The translations under genes were made by a program, and so were the position numbers. From positions 5,789,001 to 5,853,000 of the forward strand of contig NZ_CP159258.1 in assembly GCF_040438925.1 (NCBI RefSeq): a DNA stretch of 64,000 nt, in the 5' to 3' direction. Position 1 is the stretch's first letter, and every line of letters starts with the position of its first letter. Origin of the DNA: Pseudomonas sp. MYb327 (GTDB taxonomy: Bacteria; Pseudomonadota; Gammaproteobacteria; Pseudomonadales; Pseudomonadaceae). The notes beneath the pieces were generated by a model that worked only from the letters and a program-made list of their open reading frames with translations, was not told where the DNA came from and did not search any database. Below are positions 22,545 to 31,532 of this stretch, piece after piece.

Positions 22545-23369
22545 TCAGCTTTTGGAAAACGCCAACATATCCGCATTTACCTGTTCCTTATGCGTATCCG
22601 TCAGTCCATGGGGTGCCCCGGGATAGACGATCAATTCGGCATGTTCGATCAGGCGTTTGCTCTCCAGCCCGGCCGCTTGGATCGGTACGATCTGGTCGTC
22701 ATCGCCGTGGATGATCAGGGTCGGCACATCAAACTTCTTCAGGTCTTCGCGGAAATCGGTTTCCGAGAACGCCTTGATGCTGTCCAGGGTGTTCTTGTGG
22801 CCGCCCATCATGCCTTGCATCCAGAACGAGTCGATCAACCCTTGCGAGGCTTTGGCGCCTGGGCGGTTGAAACCGAAGAACGGGCCTCCGGCGATGTCTT
22901 TGTACAGCTGCGAGCGGTCGGCGATGGAGCCGGCGCGGATGCCGTCGAAGACTTCGATCGGCAGGCCCTTCGGGTTGGTATCGGTTTTCAGCATCAGCGG
23001 TGGTACGGCGGAGATCAGCCCTGCTTTCGCCAGACGGCCGGTGCCGTGACGGCCAATGTAGCGGGCAACTTCGCCGCCGCCCGTGGAGAAACCGAAGAGA
23101 ATCACGTCCTTGAGGTCCAGATGCTCAATCAGTTCCGCCAGGTCATCGGCGTAGTGATTCATGTCATTGCCGTCCCACGGCTGGCTGGATCGGCCATGGC
23201 CCCGACGATCATGTGCGATGGCGCGGAAACCGTTGTTGGCGAAATGCAGCATCTGCGATTCCCAACTGTCGGCGCTCAAGGGCCAGCCGTGGCTAAACAC
23301 CACCGGTTGTCCGCTGCCCCAATCCTTGTAGTAGAGGGTGTTGCCTTCGCGAGTCGTCAGAGTAGCCAT
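22545..23369 (-). CDS. Alpha/beta hydrolase, aryl esterase / non-heme haloperoxidase type
   Basis: A 274-residue alpha/beta hydrolase resembling the P. fluorescens aryl esterase and cofactor-free chloroperoxidases. The nucleophile elbow is GFSTGGG (Ser95), the acid lies in [10 protein letters not shown] and the histidine in GAPHGLTD. Such enzymes hydrolyse esters and can form peracids with peroxide. The start MATLTTREG follows GGAG by nine bases; earlier in-frame starts add only five residues. It is downstream of the cysteine hydrolase on the same strand, 38 bases apart. Confidence 0.88.
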   Translation of the reverse strand: MATLTTREGNTLYYKDWGSGQPVVFSHGWPLSADSWESQMLHFANNGFRAIAHDRRGHGRSSQPWDGNDMNHYADDLAELIEHLDLKDVILFGFSTGGGEVARYIGRHGTGRLAKAGLISAVPPLMLKTDTNPKGLPIEVFDGIRAGSIADRSQLYKDIAGGPFFGFNRPGAKASQGLIDSFWMQGMMGGHKNTLDSIKAFSETDFREDLKKFDVPTLIIHGDDDQIVPIQAAGLESKRLIEHAELIVYPGAPHGLTDTHKEQVNADMLAFSKS

Positions 23370-23407
23370 GTCGATCATCTCCAATGAAGTAGCGTGAATG
23401 AGGCTTT

Positions 23408-23956
23408 TTAACGGGCAAGGAATTCGTCGGTGGACACCACGTTGGCGTAGGCAAAGCCCAAGGCCGACATGAAGGCCGCATGAACATGCGCCGCCGGAAC
23501 GGTCACGCCGTTGAATTCCAGGTCACGGGAGGCACAGGCATCGTGTATCACCGTGACGCTGTAGCCGAAGTCGTTGCCGGCGCGGGTGATGCCATCGACG
23601 CACATGTGGCTCATGCTGCCGACGACCACCAGTTCCTCGATGCCTTGCTCGTCGAGAATGGACTTTAGTTCGGTTTCGCGGAAAGAGTTGACGAAGTGCT
23701 TGAGCACCACCGGCTCGTTGCCTTGATTGAGCACTTTGGGGTGCAGCTTGGCGCCGTCGGAGCCCGGAGTGAAAAAAGGTGCGTCTTCGGAGGTGAATTC
23801 GTGGCGGATGTGCACCACCGAATCACCTGCGTCACGAAAGGCTTTGAGCAGACGAACGGCGTTGTCTGCGGCGGCATCGGCGCCGACCAGCGGCCACTTG
23901 CCTTGAGGGAAGTAGTCTTTTTGGATATCGACTACGATGAGTGCTTGCTTGGCCAT
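23408..23956 (-). CDS. Cysteine hydrolase of the isochorismatase family
   Basis: A 182-residue isochorismatase-like protein ([19 protein letters not shown]). The catalytic triad is Asp10, Lys86 and Cys119 ([15 protein letters not shown]). Members hydrolyse amides or related bonds (nicotinamidase, ureidoacrylate hydrolase and others); the substrate here cannot be read. It is cotranscribed with the aryl-esterase-like gene and divergent from an AraC/DJ-1 regulator 101 bases away, its likely controller. Confidence 0.88.
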   Translation of the reverse strand: MAKQALIVVDIQKDYFPQGKWPLVGADAAADNAVRLLKAFRDAGDSVVHIRHEFTSEDAPFFTPGSDGAKLHPKVLNQGNEPVVLKHFVNSFRETELKSILDEQGIEELVVVGSMSHMCVDGITRAGNDFGYSVTVIHDACASRDLEFNGVTVPAAHVHAAFMSALGFAYANVVSTDEFLAR

Positions 23957-24057
23957 GACTGTTTCCTCGAAGTGCGGGTTGGTGTGGAATGAAGTATTGG
24001 CCCTGGCAAACCATCCGTGGATTGGCCGCACCGACAATAGAAGGGGGAAAACTGACA

Positions 24058-25050
24058 ATGGACGCACAGAGGGCAGTCGCCGAGCTGGGCGTGTTGATCT
24101 ATCCCGGCGCGCAGATGGCGGCGGTGCATGGGTTGACGGACCTGTTCGGGGTGGCCAACCGAATCGCCGCCGAGCATCAGGCGGCGCGCTTGCCGTTGTT
24201 GCGGGTCAGCCATTGGCAGGTCGATGGCGAGCAGACTCCGAGGCGGGTCTACGACAGCCATCCTGATAAGGACGGCGCATTGGTGGCGGTGCTGATTCCG
24301 CCGTCGATTGCCGGGTTCTCCGAAGGTCAGGCACCACAACCCCTGCTGGGCTGGCTTCGCCAACAACACGCCAGCGGGGCAACACTTGGTGGTGTCTGCG
24401 TGGGCTCGCTGTTGTTGGCCGAAAGCGGTCTGCTTGACGGTCGCAGCGCCACCACTCACTGGACGTCCGCGAAGACCTTTGCCGAGCGTTACCCGGCGAT
24501 CAAGCTCAAGGCCGATACGCCCATCGTCGACGACGGCGACTTGATCACCACTGCTGGATTGATGGCGTGGTCCGAGTTGGGATTACGTTTGGTGGATCGT
24601 CTACTGGGGCCGAGCATCGCCACCGGCACTGCGCGGTTCCTGGTGGTGGAGCACAGCGACAGCGCCAGCGAATGCGGCAGCAACTTCGCGCCGATTCTCA
24701 GCCATGGCGACGCCTCGATTCTCAAGGTTCAACACTGGCTGCAAGGCACCGGGGCCACTGACGTTTCGCTGCCGGCCATGGCCGAGCGGGCAGGGTTGGA
24801 GGAGCGTACGTTTTTGCGACGCTTCCGCGCGGCGACCGGCCTCAAGCCCACCGAGTACTGTCAGCATCTGCGGGTCGGCAAGGCTCGGGAAATGCTCGAA
24901 TTCACCAACGGCACTATCGACCACATCGCGTGGACCGTGGGCTATCAGGACCCGGGGGCGTTTCGCTCGACGTTCAAGAAAATCACCGGGCTGGCGCCGA
25001 GTGATTATCGGGCGCGGTTTGGGGTGATGCCGAGTGCATTGCCCCGATAG
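24058..25050 (+). CDS. GlxA-type transcriptional regulator (DJ-1/PfpI domain plus AraC HTH)
   Basis: A 330-residue regulator. Residues 1-190 form a DJ-1/PfpI-like sensor domain with the elbow GVCVGSLLLAESGLLDGR; residues about 225-325 are an AraC/XylS double helix-turn-helix (LPAMAERAGLEERTFLRRFRAATG and IAWTVGYQDPGAFRSTFKK). I place the start at ATG 24058 after GAAGGGGG. Its divergent placement suggests that it controls the cysteine hydrolase and esterase genes, from the 101-base gap 23957-24057. Confidence 0.9.
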   Translation: MDAQRAVAELGVLIYPGAQMAAVHGLTDLFGVANRIAAEHQAARLPLLRVSHWQVDGEQTPRRVYDSHPDKDGALVAVLIPPSIAGFSEGQAPQPLLGWLRQQHASGATLGGVCVGSLLLAESGLLDGRSATTHWTSAKTFAERYPAIKLKADTPIVDDGDLITTAGLMAWSELGLRLVDRLLGPSIATGTARFLVVEHSDSASECGSNFAPILSHGDASILKVQHWLQGTGATDVSLPAMAERAGLEERTFLRRFRAATGLKPTEYCQHLRVGKAREMLEFTNGTIDHIAWTVGYQDPGAFRSTFKKITGLAPSDYRARFGVMPSALPR

Positions 25051-25070
25051 AGCCATCACCACAAATCCCC

Positions 25071-25160
25071 TGTGGGAGCGAGTCTGCTCGCGATGGCGGC
25101 GTGTCAGGCAACGTACATTGCTAATGTGTTGACCTCATCGCGAGCAGGCTCGCTGCCACA
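25071..25160. repeat. REP doublet, TGTGGGAGCGAG type
   Basis: TGTGGGAGCGAGTCTGCTCG at 25071 and its inverted counterpart ending at 25160 face each other around about 40 bases, the layout of a REPIN. It lies in the 299-base gap between the GlxA-type gene and the DUF3182 gene; the rest of the gap shows no gene or clear promoter. Confidence 0.85.
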
Positions 25161-25349
25161 CAAATGAAATAGCTTTGAATCGTGCAAAATGCCAGAACGT
25201 CCAAGGGGGTCGTGCAGAATAAAACAGGCGCGGTGCCACTACCTTTTCCGCAACTGACTGATTCGCCGTCCGTTTTCTTCGATAGGCGGTTGGCCTGAAC
25301 CCTGCACCCCATCAGCTACATTCATTCAGCGATCATTGAAGGGGGACGC

Positions 25350-26459
25350 ATGACCCCAACAAGCCGCAAGAAACTGGTTGTCGCCCATTCGGTGCGCCCC
25401 GGTGCACCGCAACACGAAGTCGAAACCAATCGCGCGCTGGCCCGCTGGCTGGCGCAAATCCTCGGGCTCAAATTCGGCGGCAGTTACGATCCGCAGCTGC
25501 ATGGCGGACACGACATCTATCTGTTGCCAACCCAGACACTGGTAGGCGCCGTTGCTGCCCGCGAGTTGGGCGTCAAAGGGCCTGGGGATTTATGGGGCGG
25601 TTATGTCGAACATGACTTCATCTGCACCAAAGCCATCACCCACGGTTTATTGAACAGGCATGCCCACGCACCGCAAGGCTGGGCGCCTTTATTTTCCGAG
25701 CGGGTGCGCTTGGTGGTGCTCGACGGTCTCAGTGTTTTTTCCTACGAGGATGCGCGGCCAGCAGCGGAACATCTGCTCTACAGCGGTCCGATCCGAATGA
25801 AGCCGATCCATGCCTGCGCAGGGCGCGGTCAGGAAGTCATCAACAGCCTCGACGAGTTCGATGAAATTCTCGCCCGCCCCGAAGCGCAAACGCTGTTCAA
25901 CGAAGGCGTAGTGTTGGAGCAGGACTTGGACCAGGTAATTACCCACAGCGTCGGGCAGAGTTTCATCGGCGATAAGGTGCTGAGTTACTGCGGTGATCAA
26001 TACTTGACCAAAGACGCTCACGACGAAGAGGTCTATGGTGGTTCCAACCTGCTGGTGGTGCAGGGTGGCTACGATGATCTGCTGACGCTGGACCTGCCTG
26101 ACGATGTACGCCTGGCGATTCAACAGGCCCAGGTGTTTGACGGCGCCGCCGATGAAGCCTATCCCGGTTTCTATGCCTCACGGCGCAATTACGACATCGC
26201 CCAGGGTGTCGCCAGCGACGGCCAGCAACGCAGCGGCGTGCTCGAACAATCCTGGCGCATGGGCGGTGCGAGCAGCGCTGAAGTGGCGGCCTTGCAGAGT
26301 TTCGTCAACGATCCGCGGATGCGCGCGATTCGCGTGTCTTCGGTGGAAACCTACGTCGATCAGCCGCTGCCGGCAGACGCCATCGAGGTATACCGCGGGC
26401 CGGCAGAAAACAGTGAATTCCTCCTCAAGTACGTAACGGTCAAATCCTATGACGGCTAG
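25350..26459 (+). CDS. DUF3182 family protein, ATP-grasp-like
   Basis: A 369-residue protein without signal peptide or membrane segment, which I recognise as DUF3182-like; such proteins are sometimes labelled biotin carboxylase because of a faint ATP-grasp resemblance. The stretches MKPIHACAGRGQEVI (about 150-164) and GVVLEQDLDQVITHSVG (about 190-206) would fit nucleotide-binding strands, but this is inference. GGGGGACGC precedes the ATG. It overlaps the next hydrolase gene by 11 bases, so the two products probably act together. No reaction is known to me. Confidence 0.65.
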   Translation: MTPTSRKKLVVAHSVRPGAPQHEVETNRALARWLAQILGLKFGGSYDPQLHGGHDIYLLPTQTLVGAVAARELGVKGPGDLWGGYVEHDFICTKAITHGLLNRHAHAPQGWAPLFSERVRLVVLDGLSVFSYEDARPAAEHLLYSGPIRMKPIHACAGRGQEVINSLDEFDEILARPEAQTLFNEGVVLEQDLDQVITHSVGQSFIGDKVLSYCGDQYLTKDAHDEEVYGGSNLLVVQGGYDDLLTLDLPDDVRLAIQQAQVFDGAADEAYPGFYASRRNYDIAQGVASDGQQRSGVLEQSWRMGGASSAEVAALQSFVNDPRMRAIRVSSVETYVDQPLPADAIEVYRGPAENSEFLLKYVTVKSYDG

Positions 26460-27207
26460 AAGCGAAAGCATTCAAATCGACATCGACGATGAACAAATGA
26501 GCGGGACGTTTCTCAGTCCAAAATCAAAAGTCCCCGGCGTGCTGTTCGTGCACGGTTGGGGCGGCAGCCAGGAGCGTGATCTGGAGCGGGCCAAAGGCAT
26601 CGCCGGGTTGGGTTGCGTGTGTTTGACCTTCGACCTGCGCGGGCACACCGGCGGTACGGGTATTCCGCTGACCCGCGTGACCCGCGAAGACAACCTGCGC
26701 GACCTGCTGGCGGCCTACGACCGCTTGCTTGCGCACCCCGCGCTGGATACCTCGGCCATTGCTGTAGTCGGCACCAGTTACGGCGGTTATCTGGCTTCGA
26801 TCCTCACATCACTGCGCCCGGTGCGCTGGCTGGCGCTGCGCGTGCCGGCGTTGTATCGCGACGATCAATGGCACACGCCCAAGCGTGATCTGGACAAGCT
26901 CGATCTGCGCGATTACCGCAGCACGCTGGTGCGCGCCGATAGCAATCGGGCGCTGCATGCCTGTTCGCAATTTACCGGGGATGTGTTGTTGGTGGAGTCG
27001 GAAACCGATGTCTACGTCCCCCATGCGACCATCATGAGTTACCGCGCGGCGTGTCAGCAGACGCACTCGCTGACGCACCGCATCATTGATGGGGCTGACC
27101 ATGCATTGAGTGAACCCGTGTCACAGCAGGCCTACACCTCGATCCTGGTGGACTGGATCACGGAAATGGTGGTGGGCGAGCGGTTGAGCATCATTCAGTC
27201 CAAGTGA
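26449..27207 (+). CDS. Alpha/beta hydrolase (dienelactone hydrolase/prolyl peptidase-like)
   Basis: A 252-residue alpha/beta hydrolase. The nucleophile elbow is VVGTSYGGYLAS (Ser near 114), the acid is probably in VESETDVYVPH and the histidine in DGADHAL. The oxyanion region is VHGWGGSQ. It has no export signal. The start overlaps the end of the DUF3182 gene by 11 bases, which implies translational coupling. Confidence 0.8.
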   Translation: MTARSESIQIDIDDEQMSGTFLSPKSKVPGVLFVHGWGGSQERDLERAKGIAGLGCVCLTFDLRGHTGGTGIPLTRVTREDNLRDLLAAYDRLLAHPALDTSAIAVVGTSYGGYLASILTSLRPVRWLALRVPALYRDDQWHTPKRDLDKLDLRDYRSTLVRADSNRALHACSQFTGDVLLVESETDVYVPHATIMSYRAACQQTHSLTHRIIDGADHALSEPVSQQAYTSILVDWITEMVVGERLSIIQSK

Positions 27208-27231
27208 TTTTGTGGTGTTCTTTTGGACACC

Positions 27232-27330
27232 TTCGCGAGCAGGCTCGATCCCACAAGGGCTCGGCGGAGTGTGTAGATCTTGAGTTCACTACTGGCCCAG
27301 TATTGGGAGCGAGCTTGCTCGCGAAGGCGT
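27232..27330. repeat. REP pair in head-to-head inverted layout
   Basis: TTCGCGAGCAGGCTCGATCC (from 27232) and TTGGGAGCGAGCTTGCTCGC (from 27303) are of the TGTGGGAGCGAG family but face outward, opposite to the doublet at 25071-25160. The pair sits between the convergent ends of the hydrolase gene and ybhN. Confidence 0.75.
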
Positions 27331-27348
27331 CAGATCAGGCACTGCTCA

Positions 27349-28335
27349 TCACTTGGGTTTCTTCGAAATCCGCAACGACTTGGCCTTGGCCTCCACCAGC
27401 AGGTACATCACCAGCGTGATCAACAGCGGCAGCAGAAAATAGATCGCCCGATACGCCAACAACCCCGCCACCAGGCTGCCTCTTGATGCTTCGTGTTGCA
27501 GCAGCGCCACGAACACCGCCTCCAGTACACCGAGCCCGGCCGGAATGTGGGTAATGACCCCGGCAATCGCACTGATCAGCAACACGCCCAGCACCAGTGG
27601 ATAGTCGAGTTTGCTCGGCAGCAAAGTGAAAATCACCGCCGCCATCAACGACCAGTTCAGCGCCCCGAGGGCCAGTTGCAGGATCGCCATGCGCAGCGAC
27701 GGAAGGTTGATTTCAACCCCGCGAATCGCCCATTCCCGACGCTTGGAAAACTGGCACGCCGCCAGATACCCCGCACTCAGCAACAGCAGTAACACGCCCA
27801 CCGCCTGCAACGCACCGCTGCTCAGTTTCCAGCCCGGCGGCATGCGCACCAACCCGCTGCTGAAAACCGCGCCGGCAATCATCATGTAGCCAAACCAGTT
27901 GGTCGCCAGGCTGAGGCCGAGGATCTTCGCAATGTTGGCTTTGCTCACTCCTAACCGAGAATACAGCCGATAACGCATGGCAATGCCGCCGACCCAGGCG
28001 CTCAGGTTGAGGTTGAAGGCGTAGCTGATGATGCCCACCGGCAAGATCTGTTTCCACGTCAGGTCCTGGCGGATGTAGGTGCGGCCAATCAGGTCGAAAC
28101 AGGCATAGACCAGAAAACTCACCAGGGTCAGCCCGGACGCGATGATCAAGGTGCGCACCTTGAAATCGGCCAAGGTGTCGAACACTTCGTTCCATTCGAT
28201 GCGCTGGGCGAACATCGTCAGCAGCACGATCAGCGCCAGGAAAAACAGCATTGTCAGCGGTCGTTTCCAGCGGCTCCAGCGCGACTTGGCCGGGTGCTCG
28301 GCGTGGGGCGCCGCGTGGGCTTCAGTGCGGCTCAT
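27349..28335 (-). CDS. ybhN: YbhN-like membrane protein (lysylphosphatidylglycerol synthase TM family)
   Basis: A 328-residue inner membrane protein with about eight hydrophobic helices, a short charged N-terminus and a basic C-terminus (EAKAKSLRISKKPK). It belongs to the family formed by the membrane part of MprF/AglD without the synthase domain. It overlaps clsB by 14 bases; E. coli keeps ybhN, clsB (ybhO) and ybhP together as well. A role in lipid movement across the membrane is an inference from this linkage. Confidence 0.8.
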   Translation of the reverse strand: MSRTEAHAAPHAEHPAKSRWSRWKRPLTMLFFLALIVLLTMFAQRIEWNEVFDTLADFKVRTLIIASGLTLVSFLVYACFDLIGRTYIRQDLTWKQILPVGIISYAFNLNLSAWVGGIAMRYRLYSRLGVSKANIAKILGLSLATNWFGYMMIAGAVFSSGLVRMPPGWKLSSGALQAVGVLLLLLSAGYLAACQFSKRREWAIRGVEINLPSLRMAILQLALGALNWSLMAAVIFTLLPSKLDYPLVLGVLLISAIAGVITHIPAGLGVLEAVFVALLQHEASRGSLVAGLLAYRAIYFLLPLLITLVMYLLVEAKAKSLRISKKPK

Positions 28336-29614
28336 GTTGTTTGCTCCGGGTCGGTGGGGTGAACGCTTTCAGACGTGGTTTGTGCGCGGGCAACCAACCG
28401 GCCCAGGCCGGAAAATGCCGCAGGAAGTGAAACACCAGAAAACCCACGGTCATGTGCCAGATTCGCCCGCGCGGAGCCTTGTCCACCGACATGGATTTGC
28501 AGTGGTTGTCACTGAGGTCTTCGAGGCGATCGAACAGTACCCGGTTGAACCCACGGTCGCGGATCAACACGTTGGCCTCAAGGTTCATCGACAGGCTCAA
28601 CGGGTCGAGGTTACTGGAGCCGACGGTGCTCCAGTCTTCGTCCACCAGCGCGACTTTGCCGTGCAGCGGCCGCTCGCAATATTCGAAGATTTTCACCCCG
28701 GACTTGAGCAGGTAATCGTAAGTCATGCGCGCCGCCAGTTTGGCCACCAGCATGTCCGGCTGACCCTGCAGAATCAGGCGGACATCCACTCCGCGGCGCG
28801 ACGCGTTGCGGATTTCCCGCAGCAAGCGATAGCCGGGGAAAAAGTAGGCGTTGGCGATGACCACGCGCCGCTGCGCCGTGCGCAACGCCAGGCGATAAAC
28901 CTCTTCGATGTCGGTCGAGTGCTCGGCGTTGTCGCGGTACACCAGCCGCACCTGGCCATCGTGATCCGTCACGGCCAGTTCCGAGCGCCGTTGCCGACGC
29001 CGTTGCCACCAGTATTTGGCGCGCGCCGGGCGACCGCATTGCAGCAGGGCAAAGTGATGAATGTCGGCCACCGCCGGACCTTCTACTTCAACCGAATAAT
29101 CCTGCTTGGCCTCGGGGCCGAAATCGGCCAAATGGTCGGCGGAAAAGTTGATCCCGCCGATGAACGCAATCGTTCCGTCTACGACCACGATTTTGCGGTG
29201 CAGGCGGCGGAACCAGTTGGTACGAATGCCCAGACGTTTCGGTGCCGGGTCGAACATCTGTAGATGCACGCCGGCACCGCTCAGGTCATTGAGATAAGCG
29301 GTGGTCAATTCTCCGCAACCAAATCCGTCGAAGCTGGCGGTGACCCGTACGCCCCGTTGCGCCGCTTCGATGAGCACTTGCTTCAATTCATCACCGACCT
29401 TGTCCTCGAACACAATGAAGGTTTCCAGGAGGATTTCGGTCTTGGCCTGGCGCATGGCCTCGAACACCCGGGGAAAATAGGCTTCGCCGTTTTCCAGCAG
29501 TTCGACCCGATTGTTGCCTTGCCAGCCGTACTCGACGTCAACCGGCGCCGGCTCGCTGATGGGCGGCGCGGCAATCGTTTCCACCGTGGTTTTTTCCATC
29601 GACGGGATACTCAT
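28322..29614 (-). CDS. clsB: Cardiolipin synthase B (phospholipase D family)
   Basis: A 430-residue protein with two HKD motifs: [19 protein letters not shown] (about 138-156) and [19 protein letters not shown] (about 320-338). It joins phosphatidylglycerol with another phosphatidylglycerol or phosphatidylethanolamine to make cardiolipin. It lacks the two N-terminal membrane helices of ClsA, as ClsB does. It overlaps ybhP by 4 bases upstream and ybhN by 14 bases downstream. Confidence 0.88.
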   Translation of the reverse strand: MSIPSMEKTTVETIAAPPISEPAPVDVEYGWQGNNRVELLENGEAYFPRVFEAMRQAKTEILLETFIVFEDKVGDELKQVLIEAAQRGVRVTASFDGFGCGELTTAYLNDLSGAGVHLQMFDPAPKRLGIRTNWFRRLHRKIVVVDGTIAFIGGINFSADHLADFGPEAKQDYSVEVEGPAVADIHHFALLQCGRPARAKYWWQRRRQRRSELAVTDHDGQVRLVYRDNAEHSTDIEEVYRLALRTAQRRVVIANAYFFPGYRLLREIRNASRRGVDVRLILQGQPDMLVAKLAARMTYDYLLKSGVKIFEYCERPLHGKVALVDEDWSTVGSSNLDPLSLSMNLEANVLIRDRGFNRVLFDRLEDLSDNHCKSMSVDKAPRGRIWHMTVGFLVFHFLRHFPAWAGWLPAHKPRLKAFTPPTRSKQHEPH

Positions 29615-30408
29615 AGTTCGATCTCCACCGACAACGGTGCGTGATCCGAAAGGTGGGACCAGGGTCGGGTCGTCAGCACTTGCGGACGGCTGGCCTTGAG
29701 GTTGCGCACGTAGATACGGTCCAGACGCAGTGCCGGCAATCGTGCGGGGAAACTGCGCGCCGGTTTGCCATGGTGTTCGGCGAACACTTCGCGCAAACCG
29801 CAGGGCTTGAGCAGGGCGTCGGCGCGCTGGCGCCAGTCGTTGAAATCACCGGCGATCACCACGGGGGCATCGCTCGGCAGTTCTTCCAGGCGACGGGCCA
29901 GCAGCTTGAGTTGTTCGGAACGGTGCGTTTCGCGCAATCCCAGATGGACGCAAATGGCATGCACCTCCGGACCATCGCCCGGCAGGCGCAACACGCAATG
30001 CAGGATGCCGCGATTCTCGTGGCCGCTGATGGACACATCGAGGTTGTCGTGGCGCACGATCTGGAATTTCGACAGCAATGCATTGCCATGATCGCCCGCC
30101 GGATACACCGAGTTGCGCCCATAGGCGAACTGCGGCCACAGCGTGTCGGCGAGGAATTCGTACTGCGGCATCGCCGGCCAATTGTCGTAGCGCTTTGGGT
30201 GCTGTTCGTGGGTGCCGTGGACTTCCTGCAAAAACACCACGTCGGCGGACACGCTGCGGACCGCTTCGCGCAGTTCCGGCAGGATGAAACGCCGGTTGAG
30301 TGCCGTGAAGCCCTTGTGGGTGTTGACGGTCAGGACCGTAAAACGGTGCACCGTGGTCTCGATGGACGCTTGCTCGTCGGTGGTGCCAACCGGCTCGGAA
30401 ATGCTCAT
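29611..30408 (-). CDS. ybhP: Endonuclease/exonuclease/phosphatase family protein, YbhP-like
   Basis: A 265-residue EEP-fold protein. The signature residues appear as LTVNTHKG (about 26-33), FLQEVHG (about 59-65), VIAGDFND (near 185-192) and [10 protein letters not shown] at the C-terminus, giving the metal-binding Asn, Glu, Asp and His. Family members cut phosphodiesters in DNA or lipids; next to clsB a lipid-headgroup or phosphatase role is as plausible as a nuclease. Overlaps both neighbours by 4 bases. Confidence 0.82.
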   Translation of the reverse strand: MSISEPVGTTDEQASIETTVHRFTVLTVNTHKGFTALNRRFILPELREAVRSVSADVVFLQEVHGTHEQHPKRYDNWPAMPQYEFLADTLWPQFAYGRNSVYPAGDHGNALLSKFQIVRHDNLDVSISGHENRGILHCVLRLPGDGPEVHAICVHLGLRETHRSEQLKLLARRLEELPSDAPVVIAGDFNDWRQRADALLKPCGLREVFAEHHGKPARSFPARLPALRLDRIYVRNLKASRPQVLTTRPWSHLSDHAPLSVEIEL

Positions 30409-31331
30409 GGCAGCACTCCTTCGGCAACCGGCTTGCCGGGTGCGGTGAGCAGGTCTTTGTCGAGGTCGAAACGCTCCAGGAGACTCCGCGCATCAAAGGG
30501 CGCGCGGACCTTGATGTCGTTATCGAAATAGCAGAACACTTCTCGCGATTTGCGCACCCGGGGTTTCAGTCGAGGTGCTATCAGATGCGGGTCACCCGGT
30601 TGGCGCCCGTGGTGCCAGGCTTCAATCCGCTCGGCCCAGCGCTTCAGGGCCTGAGGGGTGTAGCCGCTGGCGTAGAGCTCCTCGGCGCCGTGCAGACGCA
30701 GATAGACGAAGTCGCTGGTGATGTCTTCGCGATACGGCCATTTACCGGCAGTGTCAGCGATCACCAGCGCTGTGTTGTAGCGTTTGAGCAGACGCACAAA
30801 GGCCGGGTCGATGAAGCTTTCGTGGCGGATCTCCACGGCGTGGCGCAGTGGCGTTTTCTTGCCCGCCTTCAGGCTGGCGTGGCCGTTTACGTGTGAATCG
30901 TGCTGGCGGGCGAGGGCGGCGGCTTGTGCAGTATCGTGGGGCAATTGTTCGAGGAAGGTTTCGAACAGCTCGGCATCGAATTTGAAGTTGGGCGGAAACT
31001 GCCAGAGGATCGGACCGAGTTTTTCCTTGAGTTCCAGCACGCCCGAGGCAAAGAAATTAGCCAGGGGTTTGTGGATGTCACGCAGACGCTTGATGTGGGT
31101 GATAAAGCGCGGGGCTTTGACGCTGAACACAAAGTGCGCCGGGGTTTCGGCGTACCACTGGGCGTAGCGTTCTGGCCGTTGCAGGGCGTAAAACGATCCG
31201 TTGATCTCAATGCTGTTGACCGCCCGCGAGGCGAATTGCAATTCGCGCTTCTGGGCCAGGCCCTTCGGGTAGAAATCCCCCCGCCAAGGCGTGTAGCGCC
31301 AACCTGAAATACCGATGTGAATCGCCGCCAT
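30405..31331 (-). CDS. DUF72 family protein (YecE-like)
   Basis: A 308-residue DUF72 protein with a TIM-barrel-like fold ([22 protein letters not shown]; conserved [11 protein letters not shown] and DFVYLRLHG). The biochemical role is unknown. It is the first gene of the four-gene minus-strand operon DUF72-ybhP-clsB-ybhN; the stop overlaps ybhP by 4 bases. The gap upstream to 31438 should contain the operon promoter, which I could not define. Confidence 0.85.
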   Translation of the reverse strand: MAAIHIGISGWRYTPWRGDFYPKGLAQKRELQFASRAVNSIEINGSFYALQRPERYAQWYAETPAHFVFSVKAPRFITHIKRLRDIHKPLANFFASGVLELKEKLGPILWQFPPNFKFDAELFETFLEQLPHDTAQAAALARQHDSHVNGHASLKAGKKTPLRHAVEIRHESFIDPAFVRLLKRYNTALVIADTAGKWPYREDITSDFVYLRLHGAEELYASGYTPQALKRWAERIEAWHHGRQPGDPHLIAPRLKPRVRKSREVFCYFDNDIKVRAPFDARSLLERFDLDKDLLTAPGKPVAEGVLP

Positions 31332-31438
31332 GTCCCCTCCCGTCTGACCGCCCTGTGATCTTTTGATGACTGTGGGGCGGGGGCGAAAGTTTCGGCGAGG
31401 CTACGGACGGTACGTGTTTCAAATATCACCGCAAACCT

Positions 31439-31527
31439 TGTAGGAGCCGGCTTGCTGGCGATAGCGGCCTATCCGTAGCATCAATGTCGAATGTGCTGCC
31501 GCCATCGCCGGCAAGCCGGCTCCTACA
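31439..31527. repeat. REP doublet, TGTAGGAGCCGG type
   Basis: TGTAGGAGCCGGCTTGCTGG (from 31439) and its inverted partner ending CCGGCTCCTACA (to 31527) enclose about 40 bases. It lies between the MFS gene stop and the DUF72 operon promoter region. Confidence 0.88.
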
Positions 31528-31532
31528 GGGGA

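Noticed and set aside
27340..31331. Reading the clsB region as a defence system (phospholipase D plus nuclease-like protein)
   Set aside because: The PLD protein has the length and paired HKD motifs of ClsB, and the EEP and YbhN partners match the known E. coli ybhP-clsB-ybhN neighbourhood; no sensor, NTPase or toxin partner is present.
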